This document shows positions 35,563-46,259 of a stretch of DNA of 64,000 nt, in pieces. Source of the DNA: Aeromicrobium endophyticum. GTDB taxonomy: Bacteria > Actinomycetota > Actinomycetes > Propionibacteriales > Nocardioidaceae. Made by a program: the position numbers and the translations under genes. The DNA lies in NCBI RefSeq assembly GCF_003586285.1, contig NZ_QUBR01000001.1, forward strand, positions 310,001-374,000, written 5' to 3'. Position 1 is the first letter of the stretch. Every line of letters begins with the position of its first letter. Below the pieces are notes generated by a model. The model had not been told where the DNA came from and did not search any database. It saw only the letters and a list, made by a program, of their open reading frames with translations.

Positions 35563-36557
35563 CAGGCGTCTCCTGCCTTCGTGAAGCCGGCGGCCTCAGC
35601 CGTCTCGGCGGAGTCGAACCAGACCTCGGCGACCGTCGAGTCGTACCACTGGGTGTCGGGCTCGTGGTACTTCATCGAGTCCTCGTTGCCCTTGACCTCG
35701 TGGCCCTTGGGAGCGTTGCCGCTCTTGAGGGGAGCCTTCGAGCCGGGGCCGTAGGGCTGGGTCGCCGTGGCGCCGGCAGGCTTGTCGGCCTTGGCAGCCG
35801 GAGCCTCGTCGGTCTCGGCGGCCGGCGTCTCGACGACCTCGGCAGCAGCGGCCTTCTTGGCCGGAGCCTTCTTGGCCGGGGCCTTCTTGGCAGCCGGAGC
35901 CTTGTCGTTCGCGGACACCTCGGTGGCCAGCGCGCTGAGGGCGACGGTCTCGCTGCCCTCGGCCGACCGGGCCGCCACGAACGCGTCGAAGGCGTTCTGC
36001 GTGAAGACGATGTCGTCGGCCTTCAGCACGTCGTACGTGTTGAGCTGGTCGAACGTCAGGATCGCGGCGCTGTCGTGGTTGCGCAGGCTCAGCGCGGTGA
36101 TGGTGTCGTCACGATCGACGACGATCAGCACGCGGGGGCGCGGCGTCAGCTCGAGCAGCGTGGCGATCGCCAGCTTCGTCGACGGCTTGTCGCCGCCCAC
36201 GATGCTGTCGACGACGTGCAGACGACCCGTGCGAGCCCGGTCGGAGAGGGCACCGCGCAGGGCGGCGGCCTTCATCTTCTTGGGCGTGCGCTGGTCGTAC
36301 GAGCGCGGCGTCGGGCCGTGCACGATGCCACCACCGTTGTACTGGGGTGCGCGGATCGAGCCCTGACGGGCGCGACCGGTGCCCTTCTGGCGGTACGGCT
36401 TCTTGCCACCACCGGACACCTCGCCACGCGACTTGGTGCTGTGCGTGCCCTGGCGAGCCGCCGCGAGCTGCGCGACGACGACCTGGTGGATCAGCGGGAT
36501 GTTGGTCTGGACGTCGAAGATGTCGACGGGCAGCTGAGCATCGATGGTCTTGACCAT
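35562..36557 (-). CDS. rplD: 50S ribosomal protein L4 with C-terminal extra domain
   Basis: uL4, 331 aa, against roughly 200-225 in most bacteria. The L4 core (1 to about 210) has [36 protein letters not shown] and [11 protein letters not shown]. Then comes a Lys/Ala/Pro repeat ([13 protein letters not shown]), an Ala/Pro/Glu linker, and a compact C-terminal block (about 288-331) with [12 protein letters not shown], a Trp-Tyr pair, STVAEVWF and AAGF. This block resembles the small sunset-type domain at the end of various actinobacterial proteins. The frame is continuous and the stop overlaps rplW, so the extension is genuine. Confidence 0.95.
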   Translation of the reverse strand: MVKTIDAQLPVDIFDVQTNIPLIHQVVVAQLAAARQGTHSTKSRGEVSGGGKKPYRQKGTGRARQGSIRAPQYNGGGIVHGPTPRSYDQRTPKKMKAAALRGALSDRARTGRLHVVDSIVGGDKPSTKLAIATLLELTPRPRVLIVVDRDDTITALSLRNHDSAAILTFDQLNTYDVLKADDIVFTQNAFDAFVAARSAEGSETVALSALATEVSANDKAPAAKKAPAKKAPAKKAAAAEVVETPAAETDEAPAAKADKPAGATATQPYGPGSKAPLKSGNAPKGHEVKGNEDSMKYHEPDTQWYDSTVAEVWFDSAETAEAAGFTKAGDA

Positions 36558-36561
36558 GGTG

Positions 36562-37218
36562 TCAGGCTCCCTTCACTGCAGAGCGGATGACGACGAGAGC
36601 ACCCTTGGGGCCGGGAACCGCGCCCTTGATCAGGATGACGCCCTTGTCGGTGTCGACCGCGTGGACCTTGAGGTTCTGGGTGGTGACCTGCTCGGCACCC
36701 ATGTGACCGGCCATGCGCAGACCCTTGAAGACGCGACCCGGGGTGGCGCAGCCACCGATCGAGCCGGGCTTGCGGTGGTTGCGGTGCGCACCGTGCGAGG
36801 CGCCCACGCCGTGGAAGCCGTGACGCTTCATGACGCCGGCGAAGCCCTTGCCCTTGCTGGTGGCGGTGACGTCGACGACGTCGCCCGTGGCGAAGATCTC
36901 CGGGGAGATCTCCTGTCCCAGGGTGAAGTCGCCGATGGCCTCGGTGCGGATCTCGACGACGTGACGACGCGGCGTGACGCCGGCCTTCGCGAAGTGGCCG
37001 CTGACCGGCTTGTTGACCTTGCGGCCGTCGATCTCGCCGAAGCCGAGCTGGACGGCGGAGTAGCCGTCGGTCTCGCGCGTACGGATCTGCGTGACGACGT
37101 TGGTGTCGGCAGCGATGACCGTGACGGGAATGATCTTGTTGTCGGCATCCCAGACCTGGGTCATGCCGAGCTTGCGGCCGAGGAGGCCGCGCGTGGTGGC
37201 TGTGCTGGTGTCGCTCAT
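36562..37218 (-). CDS. rplC: 50S ribosomal protein L3
   Basis: uL3, 218 aa from ATG 37218. [20 protein letters not shown], then [39 protein letters not shown] and [18 protein letters not shown]. The glutamine-bearing loop methylated by PrmB in other bacteria is conserved. Lies between rpsJ and rplD. Confidence 0.98.
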   Translation of the reverse strand: MSDTSTATTRGLLGRKLGMTQVWDADNKIIPVTVIAADTNVVTQIRTRETDGYSAVQLGFGEIDGRKVNKPVSGHFAKAGVTPRRHVVEIRTEAIGDFTLGQEISPEIFATGDVVDVTATSKGKGFAGVMKRHGFHGVGASHGAHRNHRKPGSIGGCATPGRVFKGLRMAGHMGAEQVTTQNLKVHAVDTDKGVILIKGAVPGPKGALVVIRSAVKGA

Positions 37219-37234
37219 AGGTCGCTGGCTCCCC

Positions 37235-37543
37235 TCAGAGCTTGATCTCGATGTCGACGCCGGCCGGCAGGTCGAGACGCATGAGCGAGTCGACTGTCTT
37301 GGGCGTCGGGTCAATGATGTCGATGAGACGCTTGTGCGTGCGCATCTCGAAGTGCTCGCGGCTGTCCTTGTACTTGTGCGGCGAACGGATCACGCAGAAC
37401 ACGTTCTTCTCGGTGGGCAACGGCACCGGTCCTGCGACCTTGGCACCCGTGCGCGTCACCGTGTCGACGATCTTGCGCGCCGACGAGTCAATGACCTCGT
37501 GATCGTAGGCCTTGAGCCGGATACGGATTTTTTGTCCCGCCAT
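37235..37543 (-). CDS. rpsJ: 30S ribosomal protein S10
   Basis: uS10 (NusE), 102 aa from ATG 37543, also a partner of NusB in antitermination. [20 protein letters not shown], then [20 protein letters not shown] and [20 protein letters not shown]. First gene of the S10-spc operon, preceded by a leader of roughly 270 nt. Confidence 0.98.
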   Translation of the reverse strand: MAGQKIRIRLKAYDHEVIDSSARKIVDTVTRTGAKVAGPVPLPTEKNVFCVIRSPHKYKDSREHFEMRTHKRLIDIIDPTPKTVDSLMRLDLPAGVDIEIKL

Positions 37544-37811
37544 GCTCTCGCTTGTCCTTTTCGTTCGTTCGCTTCGCAGTCTCGCCCCGGATCGAGGGAG
37601 AAGGGCTCCTCCCCACCGCCGACCCCCGAGGTCGGGCGTGTCGCGGCCGTTTGAAGAGCATGCGTCACACACGTGTCGAGTTAGGTGGTTGGACCCGCAC
37701 TCGACAGCTTCCTGCGAGGGCCGGGACAAGCTCGATCTCAGTTTCGGTGCCGCGTCGTGATCGGCGTGAGAGGCCGGACAGACGACACCCCAGCGATCGA
37801 GCCGGAGCAAC
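37544..37811 (-). other. Long 5' leader of the S10 operon
   Basis: About 270 nt between the predicted transcription start and rpsJ. It holds short inverted repeats, for example CGACC/GGTCG around 37620-37635 and GGAG/CTCC around 37596-37610. No convincing coding sequence is present. Length and place suggest a regulatory leader such as an autoregulatory ribosomal protein site; no known motif was recognised. Confidence 0.4.
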
Positions 37812-37817
37812 CGAACT

Positions 37818-37847
37818 ATTCTGACAGACCCGTGCGGTGAAAGACAA
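37818..37847 (-). promoter_or_regulatory. Candidate promoter of the S10-spc operon
   Basis: On the minus strand TTGTCT (37847-37842) and CAGAAT (37823-37818) are separated by 18 nt. Fair match to SigA consensus and the only good pair in this 369-bp divergent region facing rpsJ. Confidence 0.45.
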
Positions 37848-37900
37848 ATCGACCCCGTCTCACGTCTCGGTATGCGTCACGAGGTCGGCGCTGCGCTGCC

Positions 37901-37906
37901 TACGGT
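37901..37906 (+). promoter_or_regulatory. -10 box, probable leaderless start of the YeeE gene
   Basis: TACGGT ends 6 nt before ATG 37913. Full TAnnnT match at leaderless spacing. Confidence 0.5.
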
Positions 37907-37912
37907 GGATCG

Positions 37913-39157
37913 ATGACCGCTCTTCTCGGACCCGCACCCACCTGCGCCCTGCCTCCCCCGCCGGAAGAGGCCCCACCCGTCCAGCGCGGTCCGCTCGTCG
38001 GTGTCGCGGCCGTCGCGGCGGCCCTGCTGGTGGTCGTCGGCTCGCAGCACGGCGCGAAGTTCGCGGTCCTGCTCGCCCTGGGCCTCGGGCTCGGCATCGC
38101 CCTGTTCCACGCCCGGTTCGGCTTCACGTCCGGCTGGCGCCAGCTGGTCGCGGTCGGCAACGGCGCGGGCGTCCGGGCCCATGCCCTCCTGCTGGGCACC
38201 GCGGCGACCCTCTGCATGGTGCTGCTGGCGTCGGGCACGGGCCTGTTCGGCTCGACTCCCCAGCCGTCGGGCGGGCAGATCGGCGTCGCCCTGCTGCTGG
38301 GCTCGTTCCTGTTCGGGCTCGGCATGCAGCTGGGTGGCGCGTGCGCGTCCGGGACGCTCTTCGCGGTCGGATCGGGCCAGTCGAGCGTGCTGGTGACGCT
38401 GCTGGGCTTCATCGTCGGCTCCGTGCTCTACACGTGGCAGTTCGACCTCGTCGACGACCTGCCGACGTTCGAGCCCGTGCTGCTGCAGGACCACGTCGGC
38501 TACGGCGGCGCCTGGGTCGTCACGATCGCCGCGCTGCTGGCGATCGTCGCAGGCAGCCGCGCGTACCAGGCACGACGCAATCCCCCGCCCGCCGGGCGTC
38601 CGCCCTCCGCTGCCGGTGTCGCACGCCTCTGGCGCGGATCGTGGCCCATGCTCGCCGGGGCCGTGGTGCTGGCCGTGCTCGCGGCCGGGGTGCTGCTCGT
38701 CTCGGGCGGCACCTGGGGCGTCACGAGCGCCTTCGGCCTGTGGGGCGCGAAGCTGCTGCAGGTGGCCGGGATGCATCCCGAGACCTGGGCCTTCTGGCAG
38801 CAGCCCGGCCAGGCCGAGCAGCTGGCGGGCTCCGTGCTGGCCGACAAGAACTCGTTGACCAACATCGGCATCATCCTGGGGGCGGCCGTGGCGGCGACGC
38901 TGGCCGGCGTCTGGACCTTCCGGCACCGGTTCACCGGCAAGGAGGTCGCCGCGGCGTTCATCGGCGGCATCCTGCTGGGCGTCGGCGCCCGTCTCGCCTC
39001 GGGCTGCAACATCGGTGCGTACCTCGGCGGCATCTCGACCGGCAGCCTCTCGGGCTGGATCTGGGGGGTCGTCGCCCTGGCCGGCACCTGGGTCGGCCTC
39101 AAGCTCCGCCCCCTGTTCGGCCTGTCGGTGCCCCGCTCGGACGACAGCATCTGCTGA
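37913..39157 (+). CDS. YeeE/YedE family (thio)sulfate transporter-like membrane protein
   Basis: A 414-aa membrane protein of two homologous halves, about ten helices. Each half has the family cysteine motif: GGACASGTLFAVGSGQSS in the first and LASGCNIGAYLGGISTGS in the second. In characterised TsuA-type members these cysteines pass thiosulfate through the membrane. RFGFTSGWRQLV is another conserved block. A Pro-rich cytoplasmic start precedes helix 1. No TusA-like partner gene is adjacent, so the substrate (thiosulfate or another sulfur or selenium species) is inferred only. Confidence 0.82.
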   Translation: MTALLGPAPTCALPPPPEEAPPVQRGPLVGVAAVAAALLVVVGSQHGAKFAVLLALGLGLGIALFHARFGFTSGWRQLVAVGNGAGVRAHALLLGTAATLCMVLLASGTGLFGSTPQPSGGQIGVALLLGSFLFGLGMQLGGACASGTLFAVGSGQSSVLVTLLGFIVGSVLYTWQFDLVDDLPTFEPVLLQDHVGYGGAWVVTIAALLAIVAGSRAYQARRNPPPAGRPPSAAGVARLWRGSWPMLAGAVVLAVLAAGVLLVSGGTWGVTSAFGLWGAKLLQVAGMHPETWAFWQQPGQAEQLAGSVLADKNSLTNIGIILGAAVAATLAGVWTFRHRFTGKEVAAAFIGGILLGVGARLASGCNIGAYLGGISTGSLSGWIWGVVALAGTWVGLKLRPLFGLSVPRSDDSIC

Positions 39158-39198
39158 GGGCCGATTCGCGGCCGCCTGGCCGACCTGAGAGGCTGTCA

Positions 39199-39224
39199 GG
39201 GTCCTGCACGGGGGTAAAGGACCC
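39199..39224 (+). terminator. Weak inverted repeat after the YeeE gene
   Basis: GGGTCC (39199-39204) and GGACCC (39219-39224) with a 14-nt loop lie in the 97-bp gap before the next lipoprotein gene. A weak terminator or an operator; little support beyond symmetry. Confidence 0.3.
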
Positions 39225-39254
39225 CGGTGCGACCAACGAACGAGGTAGCCCGAC

Positions 39255-39869
39255 ATGCGCCAGACCGTCCGACTCTCCCTAGCCACGGCCACCGCAGCCG
39301 CCATGCTCGTCCTGTCCGCCTGCGGAGGATCCGACAGCAGCGACGGTGACGCCCCCGCCGCCGATCCCGAGACGTCGGCCACCACGCCGGCCGCACCCGA
39401 GACCACCGACGCTCCCGCCGCCGAGCAGACCAAGCTCGCCGTCGACCAGACGATCCAGGACGACGTGCTGGGCGACACCATCAAGATCACCGGCATGGTG
39501 CGCGACTTCCAGGCGCCGTCGCGCACCAACATCCCCGAGGGCGGCGGTGAGTGGGTGCTGCTCGAGCTCGACACCAAGGCCGGCGACAAGTTCAGCGGCG
39601 GCGTCCAGGGCGGCTTCACGCTGTACCAGACCGATGGCGAGCTGGCCGGCTCCACCACGGGCATCATCGACGACGACATGACCGCCGCGGGCTTCACCCC
39701 GTGGGAGACGGCGAGTGCCGGCGAGCAGACCAAGGGCTGGGTCGCGTTCCAGGTCAACACCCGGGCCGACGCCTACCAGCTCCAGTACAAGCGTCTCGCC
39801 GCCAGCGTCATCGGCGGGGGCGACCCGATCCCCGAGAAGATCTGGAAGATCGAGCTGCCGACGTCCTGA
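39255..39869 (+). CDS. Predicted lipoprotein, DUF4352-like
   Basis: A 204-aa lipoprotein. Signal peptide with lipobox LSAC at about residues 20-23, then a low-complexity Asp/Ala/Thr/Pro linker to about residue 60. The folded part (60-200) looks like an Ig-like beta sandwich: DTIKITGMVRDFQAP, GGGEWVLLELDTKAGDK, then TKGWVAFQVNTRADAYQLQY. Similar domains occur in DUF4352/telomeric-repeat-binding-like secreted proteins. Ribosome binding site GAGG near 39240. Followed by a 21-bp perfect terminator hairpin. Confidence 0.7.
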   Translation: MRQTVRLSLATATAAAMLVLSACGGSDSSDGDAPAADPETSATTPAAPETTDAPAAEQTKLAVDQTIQDDVLGDTIKITGMVRDFQAPSRTNIPEGGGEWVLLELDTKAGDKFSGGVQGGFTLYQTDGELAGSTTGIIDDDMTAAGFTPWETASAGEQTKGWVAFQVNTRADAYQLQYKRLAASVIGGGDPIPEKIWKIELPTS

Positions 39870-39880
39870 CGTCCACCCGT

Positions 39881-39927
39881 ACGCAGCAGGGCCCGGTCTC
39901 CCGCGAGGAGACCGGGCCCTGCTGCGT
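39881..39927. terminator. 21-bp perfect bidirectional terminator hairpin
   Basis: ACGCAGCAGGGCCCGGTCTCC (39881-39901; 21 bp with its perfect inverse at 39907-39927) encloses a 5-nt loop. It lies between the convergent lipoprotein and cation-efflux genes, 11 nt after one stop and 5 nt before the other. No U-tract. Confidence 0.85.
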
Positions 39928-39932
39928 GACGC

Positions 39933-40847
39933 TCAGTGGTGCACGTGGTGCTCGGACTCGCGATGACCCGCGGGCTCGATCTGGAAGGTCGAGTGCTCGA
40001 CGTCGAAGTGGTCGGCCAGGCACCCGCGGAGCCGGTCGAGCACCGCGTGCGCCTCGGCCATGCCGATCACGTCGTCGTCGACGACGACGTGGGCGCTCAT
40101 GACCGGCATGCCCGACGTGATCGTCCAGACGTGGAGGTCGTGGACGTCACGCACACCGTCGGTGCCGATGATGTGCGCTCGCAGGTCGGCGAGGTCGACG
40201 TCACCCGGCGTCGACTCGAGCAGCACCTCGACGACCTCGCGCAACAGCGACAGCGCGCGGGGCACGATCATCGCCGCGATCACCAGCGAGGCGATCGCGT
40301 CGGCCGCGTACCAGTCGGTGAGCAGGATGATGGTGGCGGAGACCATCACCGCGACCGAGCCGAGCGCGTCGCCCAGCACCTCGAGGTAGGCGCCACGCAC
40401 GTTGAGGTTCTCCGACGACCCGCCGCGCAACAGCACGAGCCCGATCAGGTTGACCACGAGGCCGATGGCACCGGCGACCAGGATGAGCCCGCCGTCGAGC
40501 TCGGGCGCATCGCCGAAGCGGCGGATCGCGCTGACGGCCACCCAGGCCGACAGCCCCAGCAGGATCAGGCCGTTGAGCCCGGCAGCCAGGATCTCGGTGC
40601 GCTGGTACCCGAAGGTGCGTCGCGATCCTTCCGCTCCCCCGCGCTGCGCCACCGTGATGGCCGCGAGGGCCATGACGATGCCGAACGAGTCACCCAGCAT
40701 GTGTCCGGCGTCGGCCAGCAGCGCGAGGCTGCCGGTGAACGCCGCGACGACGGCCTCGACCAGCAGCACGATCGCGGTGAGCCCCAGCACCATGGCCAGT
40801 CGGCCGCGGTGCTGCACTCCGCTGCCGTGCGCGTGATCGTGTCCCAT
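39933..40847 (-). CDS. Cation diffusion facilitator (zinc/cobalt-type efflux)
   Basis: A 304-aa CDF antiporter with six helices and a cytosolic C-terminal domain (about 215-304). Helix 2 has the metal motif LLADAGHMLGDS (His-x3-Asp). Helix 5 has LEVLGDALGS, where the usual His-x3-Asp is Glu-x3-Asp. The N-terminus GHDHAHGSG and C-terminus HRESEHHVHH are His-rich, fitting zinc. ATG 40847 has a TAGCCT box 7 nt upstream. Convergent with the lipoprotein gene. Confidence 0.9.
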   Translation of the reverse strand: MGHDHAHGSGVQHRGRLAMVLGLTAIVLLVEAVVAAFTGSLALLADAGHMLGDSFGIVMALAAITVAQRGGAEGSRRTFGYQRTEILAAGLNGLILLGLSAWVAVSAIRRFGDAPELDGGLILVAGAIGLVVNLIGLVLLRGGSSENLNVRGAYLEVLGDALGSVAVMVSATIILLTDWYAADAIASLVIAAMIVPRALSLLREVVEVLLESTPGDVDLADLRAHIIGTDGVRDVHDLHVWTITSGMPVMSAHVVVDDDVIGMAEAHAVLDRLRGCLADHFDVEHSTFQIEPAGHRESEHHVHH

Positions 40848-40854
40848 GGCAACA

Positions 40855-40860
40855 AGGCTA
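40855..40860 (-). promoter_or_regulatory. -10 box, probable leaderless start of the CDF gene
   Basis: TAGCCT on the minus strand ends 7 nt before ATG 40847. Full TAnnnT match, leaderless spacing. Confidence 0.5.
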
Positions 40861-40952
40861 TGCGGTCGTGACGTCAAGAGCGACGCACGTGTCCAGCAGG
40901 AGGACGCCACTGACAACCACTCCCGGCGCGGCACCGAGGAGCCGGGACGGCG

Positions 40953-40990
40953 AAGGGCCCCGCCCCAGCCGAAGCTGGAACGGGGCCCTT
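40953..40990 (-). terminator. Terminator hairpin after tuf
   Basis: AAGGGCCCCG (40953-40962) pairs with CGGGGCCCTT (40981-40990); an inner CCAGC-CGAA-GCTGG stem-loop continues the helix. It starts 24 nt after the tuf stop and ends the str operon. A weaker CCCGGC/GCCGGG repeat follows. Confidence 0.75.
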
Positions 40991-41014
40991 GCCAGAGAGC
41001 TGAGTGGTGCTAGC

Positions 41015-42208
<1,194 letters not shown>

Positions 42209-42252
42209 GTGGGGCTCCTTCTTCGAATTGGTTGCTGTTGAACGCCGTCGGA

Positions 42253-42292
42253 TACTCGCGGCACGAGTACCTCAGGCCATCTTATGAGATGG
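42253..42292 (-). other. Two small hairpins between fusA and tuf
   Basis: CCATCT/AGATGG (42277-42292, 6 bp, loop of 4) starts 7 nt after the fusA stop. TACTCG/CGAGTA (42253-42269, 6 bp, loop of 5) follows. No convincing promoter for tuf lies in this gap. The hairpins could adjust tuf output or mRNA processing. Confidence 0.5.
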
Positions 42293-42299
42293 TCCGCTG

Positions 42300-44411
<2,112 letters not shown>

Positions 44412-44446
44412 GAGTGAGATCGCTTCCTTTGATGCGGGTGCCGCGA

Positions 44447-44463
44447 CCGCCGGTGACCGGCGG
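44447..44463 (-). other. Small hairpin between rpsG and fusA
   Basis: CCGCCGG (44447-44453) and CCGGCGG (44457-44463) make a 7-bp stem with a 3-nt loop in the 81-bp gap, 29 nt after the rpsG stop. Possible processing or pausing site. Confidence 0.4.
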
Positions 44464-44492
44464 GTGGGGCGGGAGGTGGAGGTGGTGCTGAC

Positions 44493-44963
44493 TTACCAGC
44501 GGTAGTGCGCGAACGCCTTGTTGGCCTCGGCCATCTTGTGCGTGTCCTCGCGCTTCTTGACCGCGCCGCCGAGGCCGTTGCTGGCGTCGAGGAGCTCGTT
44601 CATGAGGCGCTCGGCCATCGTCTTCTCGCGGCGCGAGCCGGCGTAGCTGACGAGCCAGCGGAGGGCCAGGGTGTTCTGGCGGACCGCGCGGACCTCGATC
44701 GGGACCTGGTACGTCGCGCCGCCGACGCGGCGGCTCTTGACCTCGATGGCGGGCTTGACGTTGTCGAGCGCGCGCTTGAGCGTGATGACCGGGTCGGTGC
44801 CCGACTTCTCACGGGTGCCCTCGAGGGCGGTGTAGACGATGCGCTGGGCGACCTGCTTCTTGCCGTCGACCAGGACCTTGTTGATCAGCGAGGTGACCAG
44901 CTGGCTGCCGTAGACCGGATCGGTCTCGACGACGCGCTTGGGCGCGGGACCCTTACGAGGCAT
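44493..44963 (-). CDS. rpsG: 30S ribosomal protein S7
   Basis: uS7, 156 aa from ATG 44963, nucleates the 30S head. [20 protein letters not shown], then [20 protein letters not shown] and [19 protein letters not shown], ending [14 protein letters not shown]. The start overlaps the rpsL TAA stop (TAATG). Confidence 0.99.
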   Translation of the reverse strand: MPRKGPAPKRVVETDPVYGSQLVTSLINKVLVDGKKQVAQRIVYTALEGTREKSGTDPVITLKRALDNVKPAIEVKSRRVGGATYQVPIEVRAVRQNTLALRWLVSYAGSRREKTMAERLMNELLDASNGLGGAVKKREDTHKMAEANKAFAHYRW

Positions 44964-45337
44964 TACTTCTTCTCCTTCTTGGCGCCGTACAGGCTGCGAG
45001 CCTGCTTGCGTCCCTTGACGGCCTGCGTGTCGAGGGCGCCACGGATGATCTTGTAGCGAACGCCGGGAAGGTCCTTCACACGGCCACCGCGCACGAGCAC
45101 GATCGAGTGCTCCTGCAGGTTGTGGCCCTCGCCGGGGATGTATGCAGTGACCTCGGTGCCGCTGGACAGCTTCACGCGGGCGACCTTGCGAAGCGCCGAG
45201 TTCGGCTTCTTCGGGGTCGTGGTGTAGACGCGGGTGCAGACACCGCGTCGCTGAGGCGAACCCTTGAGCGCGGGGGTCGTCGTCTTGACGACCTTGCGCT
45301 GGCGGCCCTTGCGGACCAGCTGGTTGATCGTGGGCAC
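44963..45337 (-). CDS. rpsL: 30S ribosomal protein S12
   Basis: uS12, 124 aa from GTG 45337, in the decoding centre. [40 protein letters not shown] and [20 protein letters not shown]. The two lysines altered in streptomycin-resistant mutants (TPKKPNS and GRVKDLPG) are both wild type. First gene of the str operon, about 105 nt from its promoter. Confidence 0.99.
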   Translation of the reverse strand: MPTINQLVRKGRQRKVVKTTTPALKGSPQRRGVCTRVYTTTPKKPNSALRKVARVKLSSGTEVTAYIPGEGHNLQEHSIVLVRGGRVKDLPGVRYKIIRGALDTQAVKGRKQARSLYGAKKEKK

Positions 45338-45447
45338 TACAAACTTCCTTCTTCTGGCTGGCGCGAGCCATGAGTCGTGATGCACTCGCCACCGTGGATT
45401 CCGGCAGGATGCGTGCATCGGCCTGATGAGTTCAGGCACAGAGGAAA

Positions 45448-45477
45448 ATACTACCGGTCTCCCCCACCCGGAAACAA
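45448..45477 (-). promoter_or_regulatory. SigA-type promoter of the str operon
   Basis: On the minus strand TTGTTT (45477-45472) and TAGTAT (45453-45448) are separated by 18 nt. The resulting leader of about 105 nt contains a GCCTGA/TCAGGC hairpin (45421-45437) and a GATGCA/TGCATC inverted repeat further down. Confidence 0.65.
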
Positions 45478-45514
45478 ATTCACCCGTCGATCGCCTCGGA
45501 CGTTCACGCCGCGT

Positions 45515-46252
45515 TCACGGCGTGGTGGGCCCGTCGAACAGCGCGACGCCGTCGTCGCCCTCGAACCGCAGTCGCTCGCGGGGCACCCGGTGCCACAGTG
45601 CGAGGTACAGGTCGGCGGCCGAGCCCGTGACCACCGCGTCGGCCTCGGCCGTCGCCGGAAGCTGCACGGGAGGTCCGGCGTCGTCGGTCGGCGCGACGAC
45701 CCAGGAGAGGTCGAGGTCGTCGGCCACGAGGCGGATGCGGGACCGGACGTCCGGCGCCGAGCCGCCGGCGCTCATCCGCGGGAAGAAGATGCGCAGCACC
45801 TCGCCCACGCCGTCGGCGGCGAGCTCGGCGGGGACGTCCCACTGCGACTCGTCGCGACCCATGGCCTGCAGCAGGTCGACCACGTGGACCGTCACCTCGT
45901 GCAGCTGCCGGCGGGGCCAGAACGCCGCCGTCTCGTCGAGGCGCGAGAAGTTGGGCACCTGCTCGCCGGGGTCGACCGCACGCAGCGCGGCAAGCAGCGC
46001 CGCCGCGGTGCCCGCGTACCAGTCGGCCGGGTCACCGGTCACGAGCGGCCGGGGGTCGGCGACGCGCTGCCCGCTGAGGACGATCGACGCGGCCCACCGG
46101 TGCACCGTGCCGACGTGCTCGACGAGGTCGCGCACCCGCCACGGATGGCAGGCCGGGACCGCCTCGTCGCCGGACGACTCACGCACGAGGGCCGCGAAAC
46201 GGGTCGTCGTCTCCTGGAGCAGGGCGAGGTGGTCGAGGTGGAGGCCGCTCAT
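45515..46252 (-). CDS. Maleylpyruvate isomerase-family (DinB-like) protein
   Basis: A 245-aa protein of the DinB/MDMPI four-helix fold, linked in actinobacteria to mycothiol-dependent reactions. HLDHLALLQETTTRFAALV, PWRVRDLVEHVGTVHRWAA and HEVTVHVVDLLQAMG carry the metal-binding His residues (about 48 and 130-135). The C-terminal part (150-245) matches the MDMPI_C domain, ending LYLALWHRVPRERLRFEGDD. It starts 7 bp after the oxidase stop, so it is in the HOT/oxidase operon. True substrate unknown; many family members are not maleylpyruvate isomerases. Confidence 0.8.
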   Translation of the reverse strand: MSGLHLDHLALLQETTTRFAALVRESSGDEAVPACHPWRVRDLVEHVGTVHRWAASIVLSGQRVADPRPLVTGDPADWYAGTAAALLAALRAVDPGEQVPNFSRLDETAAFWPRRQLHEVTVHVVDLLQAMGRDESQWDVPAELAADGVGEVLRIFFPRMSAGGSAPDVRSRIRLVADDLDLSWVVAPTDDAGPPVQLPATAEADAVVTGSAADLYLALWHRVPRERLRFEGDDGVALFDGPTTP

Positions 46253-46259
46253 GCGCTCA

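Noticed and set aside
35840-35900. Lys/Ala/Pro repeat in L4 as a frameshift or assembly artefact
   Set aside because: The reading frame is continuous on both sides, the downstream block has clear protein character, and the stop overlaps rplW properly.
37456-37668. 70-codon frame overlapping the rpsJ start, possible leader peptide
   Set aside because: It overlaps rpsJ out of frame for over 80 bp and shows no coding character. A shorter regulatory peptide cannot be excluded.
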